Below, piece after piece: positions 23,743 to 33,500 of a stretch of 64,000 bases of DNA (the stretch's first letter is position 1; the number at the start of each line of letters is the position of its first letter). A program made the translations under genes and the position numbers. The notes beneath the pieces were generated by a model. It was not told the origin of the DNA, ran no database searches, and worked only from the letters and a program-made list of their open reading frames with translations. The stretch lies in assembly GCA_037176845.1 (NCBI GenBank), contig JAYKXP010000052.1, positions 310,001 to 374,000 of the forward strand, read 5' to 3'. This stretch comes from Paramarasmius palmivorus. Its lineage: Eukaryota > Basidiomycota > Agaricomycetes > Agaricales > Marasmiaceae.

Positions 23743-26177
23743 GGAGATTATCGCATGCAGGTGTCGAAACCAATGTCGTATTTACCAGACAGAGGTCTGT
23801 CTTAAGTCCAACACAATTATATTTTCAAAAAAAAAAAAAAACAAGACCGGGAGGAGGAGGATGTTTTCGAGCTCCATCGAGGGGCCCTGAAGTCAGGGAA
23901 TAGATTGGTAGTTGAACCCGCTGCTCCTCGAGTAGTTCGAGTGACAGGTGAAAGCGTAGAGGCAAGACAGCGAGGGGTAAAAAGGTAGGGAGGACGAAAA
24001 AAGTACCCGTAGGAGCATTTGTGTAATAGCAAGCAAGTGCGGGCGAAACCGTCCTCGTAAAGAACGAGTTTCCACTCCATACCGAGCTCGGAACGATACG
24101 CCAGGTGACAAATGGTGGTCGGACGGATATGAAATGCACCACATGCAAAATTGATACTGATGGACGCATACGACTGCAGCGATTGCCAGTACCCCGTTGC
24201 CAAAAGCGCCACACAAAAATGTTATCATCTCCTTGACAACCGCCTATAAACATCGCATAAGCGCAGATCCAGGAAACAGTAGAAGTACGGGAATGGACGT
24301 ACAAAGTACGAGTCGCTGTATGAGAAATCAAACTACGACAGCAACGACCGCACTGTCAAAAGAGCAAAAACGAGTACTAGTTATGAAGTACACCCAGAGT
24401 GAGTCAGGTAAGAAGGTCGATACACTTTTATGATTTCACCTATTAGACAACAGCGCATTCAGCATTGTACCCGTTGCTCGTCCGCACGTTTCTCCTCTCC
24501 GACGAAAATGCCCGATACAGTTTCCAAAGAAATTTGCCGCCGACCTCGAGAATACTGTGATTCGAAGGACTCCGACCGTCGGAGACTAGCAATTGATATG
24601 CTGGTAGGACCCGATTTGACGAAGCACCTAACACAAGGTCGAATACGTCAATCGCTCTCCCCGATATCCATAGTTGAGTGCTTCGACGTTGTGGCTGAAT
24701 AGCGACATGGTGTCCTTCAGCATCGACGTAGAGCTGAACGTCTGGGTCTCGACAGAGTAAACGACGGAAGCACTTTGATGCGTTACAGCTGTAGGCGAAA
24801 AGCTGTTGACTACGGAGCTGAGGTGTGGAACTGCACCTGGTCGGAGTGAGTGATAACGAAGCTGTGACAGGGCTCCTTACGCCTCAACGATCGAAGAAAA
24901 CGGCCGACAAGGAACTACGTGGTGACGAGTAAACATCTCCTGTCCGTACGAGAGCGGAGACGGCAGGTATGACAGACCGTATTCGTGTTGGCTGCTCTTG
25001 CTACGCTGTTCAAGGTGAGGAAGATGGAGAAATCCTGGTCAAGCCAACCATTAGCATAAAAAACGACCGCAAGTGAGAATACAGCGCACCCTGTGCTAGA
25101 TCTAATGTTCAGATGACAGTTAGTGTCTCTGAGGAAAACCGTTGTAGGAACAAACACAAGTCGAACATGTAGCGTGACCACTCCTGTTATAGGTGCGCCT
25201 CGGACACTGTTTCCCCGCTGTCTGGAATGGCTTCCCTTCGCTTTCTTTGGGTCATCTTGACATGCACCGTCGATTTTCAAGGGGAAAACCAGCTAAAAGG
25301 GTACAAGAAGGCGGGAAGCTCAGTTGTACTGTATTTCCAACAGAACAGGAGAGAGATACCACATGTCGTTAGAGTAAGGCCAGGAACCATGGTGGAAGTG
25401 AAGGAAAAGGGTTCTAGTGATGACGGGCAAGTGTAGCCTGGCCTGACAGTGACACGTGTCCACCACATCTCCCAACCTCCAACCGTCACCAAGTCAGTTC
25501 GACCGCTCGACGAGACCACACGGTCGAACTATTCGAATGTAGGTATTAGGTGACACAGAAAAGCAGACATATTCATCGCGCCGACTCGAGTTGAACATTC
25601 TGAGATATTATGGCCCCATTGTCCGCTCAACTTTCAATCTTCAGCCTGTAAAGCACGGATTGGAAGGATGGCAGAACGAATTATTATTACCTGGTGCGTC
25701 CGTTGGCTGGTGCAACATAGAAATCGTACTCAGAGAGAGTTTTAGAACGCACGATCTTACAACGCTCCACGCAGCAGCACAACTTCGCCATAGAGAGATA
25801 CCTACCGCTAACGAACGTCATCCATCTACAATTCCTTATATTATACGGTACATTGCGAAATAAAAGGCGACAAGGTTTCTTTAGAACAGAGCTAGAACGA
25901 TTGAGGTGCAACTTCCATGATGAAGGGCCCTTTCGAGCTGCTGACGGAAGACGAACATTTTTTTGGTTCGTGTTTTCACGGGAAACGAAAACACACGCGG
26001 CCCGAAGAGCGTATGTCGAAGCAAGCTGGAGGGACGAGCCTGGGAGTTGTCGACGTTTTCCAAGACGATGGAAGATGCCTCTGCGTTGCTGGACGTACGC
26101 TATCACTACTTGGTGTGAGAGGAGAAATCAAGGGGATGGTCACGGACTATGAAGCAGCTAATCGATTCAATGTTCAG
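23743..26177. other. Intergenic, no gene recognised
   Basis: These 2.4 kb hold an A-run near 23827-23840 and several overlapping frames of up to 168 codons with low-complexity content. None has a motif I know. Frames at 25687-26106 run on both strands. A string related to the 8.7-kb inverted repeat (taaagaacgagt) occurs near 24057, but the similarity stops after about 20 bp. Confidence 0.4.
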
Positions 26178-26633
26178 CTATTCGTTGTACAACGGCTCTG
26201 CGACAAAGTTAATTAGCATCGGATGTTCAGCGGCTCTGCCAGTGTATTCTATGCCATGCACCAAACAGTAACGCATACTCGCTGCTCGGAAGACGTCTTT
26301 CATTGAGGGGAACACGCCAGACGTCTCGTTGTACACCTGAAACTGATGGACGGTCCAGTTGCGAGCTTGGGCAAGTACGAACTCTACGGCGTCCACCACA
26401 AACGTGGAGTAGAAGCGACAGCATGCACTGATCAGTTGAGTACGATCGAGAGTGTCCAGCCAGGGCGCGTGGTTTGTGAGAAACTGGTCTGTATGACGAT
26501 AAAGTTCGTCGAGGATGCCGTCTTCGTCTAACAGATAGTCGTGAAATATATCGTACGGCACGCGATTTTCACCTAAAGGTCGTGAGTAGTCGATCGGCAT
26601 GCACAGGCACAAGCTAACCTCTGAGTTGCTCAA
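26178..26633 (-). CDS. Hypothetical protein or exon
   Basis: A 151-codon frame ends at 26178. Its composition looks coding: regular hydrophobic spacing, several Trp and Tyr residues and no low complexity. I do not recognise the family. It may be the last exon of a longer minus-strand gene whose upstream exons lie between 26639 and 26881, but I could not join them. It is the nearest possible gene to the 3' side of the Helitron. Confidence 0.35.
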   Translation of the reverse strand: MSNSEVSLCLCMPIDYSRPLGENRVPYDIFHDYLLDEDGILDELYRHTDQFLTNHAPWLDTLDRTQLISACCRFYSTFVVDAVEFVLAQARNWTVHQFQVYNETSGVFPSMKDVFRAASMRYCLVHGIEYTGRAAEHPMLINFVAEPLYNE

Positions 26634-27568
26634 TGAATCTAGGTGGGTACGCTTTCACGTCGTCCATCGTAACTGTTCTTGAGAAGAATAGCGTAAGAGA
26701 AACGAAACCTCAGAGGTAACGAGCCATACCGAGTAGAAGATAGAAAAAGGGTAATCCAGATAGAAGGTCGCAGGTGCGCTTTATATATCGGTGGGCAGCG
26801 TGTATTATAAATAATGCGATGATCTCGCTGACGCGAAGTCACACAGAGGAAACCGAGCCGTGAAAGGGCACGGCACACCACGTTGTAAATTTACGAAGCT
26901 TCTCGGCAAGAATTATAGCTAACAGGGAGGTACAAGCGCTCGATCCCGGAAAGTCTGATAGGTAACTTCTTCATGCCGGCGACTCAAATTATACTGGTCG
27001 CACCGTCAGATCCAAGCAGAGCTCCATCATGTCACCATCGATAATCTGTGATGGGATGGTATACGTGGGGTGGCATCTGCTAGTATGGCATCCGAGTCAA
27101 AACGACGATCCCTGAATATTTGAATCAGAGATCACAGGAACGCGATCCCGAACTGTATTGGGATAACCAGAGATACAAGCAGAGGATGTCGTTGAGGGCT
27201 ATTCAATGATGCAACCGACTTGCTATCAATACCGTCGATGATGAGTCTGGACCTAAATACAGAATGTTCTCTGGCTGCCATTTCCGAGTCAATTCCGAAG
27301 TATGCGCAAACCAAAAGCATAACTGCAAAGGTTTTTCCTCGCTGAGAAGAGGTTCTATCAAATGTAGCGGCTGTAAGGATCATCACTATGTCTGAGTGTG
27401 TACCCTAACAGCAAATTATGGCAGAGTTGAGAGTTGTTTTACAATAAGTCGAGTACTGGTAAGGTAAAGCCTGCAGCATCAAGTGGTAAGGGTACAGTAA
27501 TGTATATGAGCAAGATTGTGGGTTGGATGCTGACAGGTGCAGAAGAAAAAACATACAACAGCTTATTT
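26634..27568. other. Stretch downstream of the Helitron frame
   Basis: On the minus strand this follows the Helitron stop codon and should contain the Helitron 3' end (a hairpin and CTRR). I could not pick one site with confidence. The part from about 27400 has the AT-rich composition of the Helitron; the part left of it does not. A frame at 27132-27386 (84 codons) has protein-like composition but no motif. Confidence 0.4.
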
Positions 27569-30500
27569 CTACGATAGTACATAGAAACAATGGCATGCTT
27601 TATATCCCCGGCAGGTGGTGAGATCTAAATTGCTTCTGGACAGGTCTCTGTTAAAAATATATTTACATCTTTGTCCCACTTGAGGAGCCATTCCGTCGTG
27701 ATACCATACACAACTTGAACTATCCACAACTCGTGATACGAAATGACCATCTTTGTAATATACTACACCTGCTAAGCGATAAAGGCTGTTACCACACGTC
27801 ATATTGACTTGAAGCTGGGTGTCGATAGAAGGCAACTTATGCTGGGGACCTGCTTCATGTATGCTGAAGCTGATCAATGGTGGTGGACGTAAAAACTCAT
27901 GTCGATACATAAGTGGGTGCTCACACAAAGGACAACTATGCTGAGAACATGTACCTGTGAACAGTAAACGACATAGAGCATCTATCGAGACGATGTATTC
28001 AGCATGCTGATTAAACATAGGAGTATAACTTACAAAGGGCTCGTTGATTGTCGATTGTGTGCATGAAGTGCAGAAGACACTCCGTCTGTAAATCGGGTCT
28101 CTAATGTGAAACACATTTTCTATAAGTTCACTTAGAGGAACAAAAGCACCCAGTTGAAACTGTTGAGGATACCTGTTGATGATACCAGCTCTAATTGCAT
28201 CTCGACTTTCTGAAATAGATGATTCACCTGTTTGTGCCTTTTGCAACTCATGCTGGATAACTGACAGTATATCAGTAGTAGGCGCAACATTGGTAAACAT
28301 AGCTACTTGTTGGGATACAAACAATGGCCATACAATGGAAATAACAGCATCATATGCGCAGCTGTTGTTAGACCAGACAGGTGCTGGAAGATCAGAATAG
28401 CGTGTTTCATTAGACAGAAGGGCTGCTGTATGACATGTTCTCTTAGTGGTAGCTGTTTTGTATTTTGGAGCAGAGGATGAAACAACCCGCTTTTTACCTA
28501 GTACAGATGGTATAGATAGTGTAGCCTGATGTATAGACTGATTGACATGCTGGGGCTTTGTGCGTTTTTTGTTAGGATAGAGATTTTGTTTAGGCAATTT
28601 TGGAACCTGCCATACAGGATCGTATTCAATAGCTTCTCTGAGAGCATCGTTCATATCATTGTCATGCTGTGACTTGGATATAATCTTCCATCCTTGTTCT
28701 TCAACATCAATTACATCTAATGGATCACTCTTCGACCATCGTAGCGTACTGTATACTGTAGAGGGAACATAATCAAGCGACATTTGCTCACGGAAAGAGC
28801 TAATCAAAGTATTTCTTGTACTGCCATGAACGGAAAGAGGCAGAGTACCATTGTATCTGCGTTTAGTTATATCATCTAAAAGCTCAAGTTCACGATATTC
28901 TTGTTTTAATGATGAATTACCCAAACCACCAGTAATCTTGTTGGTATCAAAACTATCCAATATAACTGTGCCTTGTGCAGTGGCACTTCGTGAAAGAGCA
29001 GTATAGTATGCATGGAAATCACGGCAATTTGCTAAGTGAACAGGATTGTAAAATCTAGTTTTACCTTGTGAAGAGAAATCAGTCATTGCAAAGCAAGGTG
29101 CAACATCAACTTGTGTACGAAATATCTTTAATGTCTTGCCTTTCCCAAAAGGAAGTTTTATATTTGCATACTCAGATGTAGGAGTAATTGGTACTACATT
29201 TACAGGAAGACCAGGAATATTAACCTCAGATGGAGGATTGGTTAACTTGATAAACAGTGTGTCCAATCGCTGACGGGTGGGAGGCCCTCTTGATGTCCAA
29301 CCATAAACTACACCTTCTTGTCCACGTGTAATATTAAGCTCAGTAGCTAGATTCTTTCTGATGATGACAGGCATTCCCTTACACAGACTTAGCTTTGCAG
29401 GTACCAATGTGTCTGCTGCACTTGGATCTAATGTCCACAGATATTCTTGCCATTGTGGAGTCATCTGCTTGATATGTATGGCATTGATATCTTTGTCTTG
29501 TTTCTGCTTGCGTCGATTGACAGGTTTAATGATATCCTCACTGTAGAAATGATTCAATGGTTGTTTCATCTCATCAGCATAGCGTATACATCCAATACGG
29601 TTGATCTCGTCTTTTTGGACGTTAAGTGCAGTAATAATGGCAACATTCCTGAATTCAGGATCACAGACTGACACTTGTCCTGGTATAGTAGAAGATATTC
29701 TTGATTTCAGAAAGGCTATGTCATTGGGAGTGCAGTTTTTATATCTCATGTTTTCTAGTGCAGTCCGAAGTTTGGTGTCTTCTGTACTCTGAGACTTCTG
29801 TCGCATATTCTGACGCAATATCACCACAGTAGTTATTAGATGCCACAATGATTTCCCTATGGCTTCTTCCTGCTGTCGAGGGGTACTTCTAAGGGCACCT
29901 ATATTTTTGCCATACAATGAAATACTTTCACCACCCATAGGAGGTGGGAGTTGTGCAAAATCTCCTGCAAAGATCATGTTCAATCCACCAAACTCAGTAT
30001 CGTCTTTCAGCAAACATAAGCATAATTGTCTACTAATCCGATACATTTCCCATGCAGAAAGCATTGAAACTTCATCAAAAAAAACATAACGCACTCCCAA
30101 CAGGCGTTCACGTATAAGAGGTAAATTGCTTGCAGTTGAATAGTCGTTAATGCCAAATGCTGAATGGTATGTGGAGCCACCAAGAAGAGCAGCTGCACTT
30201 CCTGTTGGTGCAACAACCAATAGTTTGTAGCTCTCATTACGTTCATTGAAGAAATGTATAAGCGAACGCAGTACAGTAGACTTTCCAGTACCTCCCATTC
30301 CTCCTATGTACATTTTCAGTTGTTCTAAGTCAGAACTAGATGCATGATTAGCTATTATGCGAAAAGCCCTTTCTTGCTCTTCGTTCAGCTGGTATTTTAT
30401 GATGGTATTGGTAATATGATGACTTTGGTTGTTGGAGTGAAATGTCTTCTCAAGATAAGACTTATCAACTACTTTTACTACGTCTGTATTACGGAGGTAT

Positions 30501-33500
30501 TGGGTGTTGTGACACCGTGATTCAAGAAACTGAAGACGTACAGCAGAAGGTACACTATCAGCTCTTGATTCCAGAATCCTTTGCCTCTGTGTCATTAGAG
30601 CCACCTTCCAGTGATCTCGAGGAAGTAACAATATTGGAGAAGGACAGTTGTTCTGCACTGGATCAAGGAGAGTAGTATCTAACACTCTATTCCAGCTGTT
30701 CATCTCCAGACTCATCCGTATATGCATCTTATGTGTAAGCTGCTTTCTATAAGACTTTGTATACTGCATTCTTTCTGCAGCTTCTTCAAAAACATCATCC
30801 ACACCAGATAAGTCAAGATGTACAGTGTCAATTGCATCAGGCAGATCTAAGTCAAGATCATCTATTGGATCATCATCTAATGCAGCAAAAAAAGGATCCC
30901 AACTGCTTTGAAGTATATCGGATTTTCTCATTTGGGCATGATAATCATCTCTAGCGTCTAGACACTGATATCGTATCATAAAATTGTTCATCAACTCCTG
31001 TTGTCTGGGAGTAAATGAATGTGCATCAAAGGCCGCTTTCCATGATACATGACCTTGAATTAGATCAACACCATTCCTCCAGGGTTTAAAAAGAGTAAGC
31101 ATAACACTGTAGTAATATTCTAGATTCCCTTGATCCTGTCTAGGCAAGGTTGCTCCAAGAAAGTTCACTACAAGCTTGTCTGAATCTTTTTGTATCTTTA
31201 CTATATGGGTATCAGCTAGATCGTGAGAAGATAAAAAGTAATAGTATCCCAGAGGTAATTTAGTACGTTCTACAGCCTTGCTGGTGTTCCGTTCATCAAG
31301 TATCTCAGCTTCAGGATCTGAAGCATCACTCATATCAGATCTCCAATCGCCTTTTAAAGGTGGCTTCATATCTGAATCTGGTTTTTGACTTTTTTTCTTC
31401 CTGACTGACTTAAGGGTAACCCGATGAGCTATCCGAATCCAGTCATAGAGGCAGATATGAGATGCTTCTCCTGGCCTGTCTGTATAGTCCATTACAGGTG
31501 AGAGCCCTATTATACGATTTCCTCTTTTGAGTAACGTAACCCTTTCACGATCCTCATTATGTTCTAGCTTGACAGTATGTTCAGCCGTTTGATTCATATA
31601 GAATGTGTAATCACTCTGTACACGTGCAACATATTGCTGCCAGTAAAAGGAAATAAAGTGATGATCGGTATAATGGTCAGGAAATCCAAGGAGATAAGAG
31701 CATATAAGTGGTGCACCAAACTCCATCTTTGTTGTGAGTAAGTTGACTATTTTAGTTAGAATTTTTCTTGCCTTTTCAGAGTTAGTGTCTGTACCCTGAA
31801 TTATCTTTCCTGACTTTGAATATACAGATAAGATTGCGTCAAAAACAACATGTGTCTTAAGCGATGCTTTTGTGATGTAATCAGTCACATAGAGAACGAC
31901 TGACTTTATAGCTGTACCTGAGCCTAGGTAAGTAACATCAGTATTGCTTCTCATGAGATAAGTTAAAGGAAATGAAAAGGTGTTAAACCAAGGTTCATCT
32001 TTCCGAAGTGTAATTGCTCCAGTTTTTGAATCTATTGATGTACTTTGATGAACAGGACGTGGAAAACGGGCACGGCATTTGCCCCATTTGTTATCACAAC
32101 ATCCTTTATACAAGTGACGTTTCTTAAGGGTACCATCTTTTCTTCTGTTGGAATTACAGTCATGATAGTTTGCTCTAAGAAGCAAGTCATTTACATCAGC
32201 TTTGTATTGGTCAGACCATACATTATAAGTGTTGCAAGTGGTACATTGCATATCAGGAGTTAAATGTTCCAAGCATAATGGAGCAGGGGCAGCAGGAAGT
32301 TTCTCTGTAGGTGGTACATACTTGTCATTCTGTTTATCTTTATCAAGTTTTGTTGCAACTTCCTGTAGACTGGCATCCATAAACTGTCCTGCAAATGCAC
32401 TGTCAAGGTAACTGATCATGCGGTTTTCAAAGTGAGCAGAGTTCTGCAATATTTTATCTCTTATCTGTTGGGGTGTAAGATTGCCTTTGATCCATAAAAG
32501 GAGATGAAGGTGTAAAGTCAAACGGCCTTGCTGTTCAACTACGCCATAGTGTGCATCGTGTTTGCCATATAATCCATTAGAACTTTGTTTATAACCAAGA
32601 ACATCTTCAATGAAGACATTAACCATAAAATTAAAAAAACGAGCAGAAGCTGCAGGATTCCTACATACCATTCTCAAGCGGATAGAATAATCCTGTATAT
32701 CAGGACAGAAATTTATATCAGATCCTGCCAAGTAGATGCATAAAGGATGTTTAGTATCAGCTGGGGATATGGTTATATACCATGATGGTGCACCCTTGTG
32801 TGAAATCAGTGACCAGACTTCATTTCGCATGTACTTCTTTGTAGTAGTTGAGCCACTGACCTTCCCTGCCACCCTATCTAAATCACCGATTACTTTGAAA
32901 CAAGCCACTTCCTCTTCTGTTCCAGGCCGAACCTTTTCACCACCAGCCATTCGCTCGGCAATACCCTGTAGAACACTGGTGTTTAATTTGAGTAGTCTAT
33001 CAGCAATGCTATTGAATGAAGACTTATCAGCTAGAAGCCAGCCAGAGGATGTAGCAGCCCTGACCTGCTCATGGCTAAATGCTACAATGGGAAAGTTTTC
33101 ATCTGTCTGAAACCGCTTGTCGTAGTACAAAAGGAGGTGCTTCTTATGTGCACTGTCTGATATTTTCATGGTACCTATACCACCGAGTCCATAAGGGAAC
33201 AGCCAAGGAAACATTTTGGGATACAATGAGGGGTTTTTCCATATTGATTCGCCTTCTTCTTTGTGGCCCACTGCTAACACTTTACCGCCTAGATTAAAGT
33301 AACTTGTAGCAATACCAGTTAATTCATCCTTTGTGTAACCAGGAAGCTGCTCTGATAGTATGCCATGAACAGTAAACGAACATTTTCCAAACTCAGTTCC
33401 ATCTTCCTGCTCATTGTCATCAAGAGACATGCCTTCTATAGTCTTGTTACTCTCAGCTTCTTTCCATATTACAGCACACGGAGGAACAGTTTCATCATAC

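Noticed and set aside
24050..24110. Third copy of the 80-bp inverted repeat
   Set aside because: Only about 20 bp around taaagaacgagt agree; the rest does not align.
23825..24331. 168-codon minus-strand frame at the poly(A) run
   Set aside because: Several overlapping frames exist here in all phases with low-complexity content, and no splice partner was found.
27100..27500. Exact Helitron 3' terminus (hairpin plus CTRR)
   Set aside because: Several CTRR-T strings occur but none has a convincing hairpin just before it; choosing one would be a guess.
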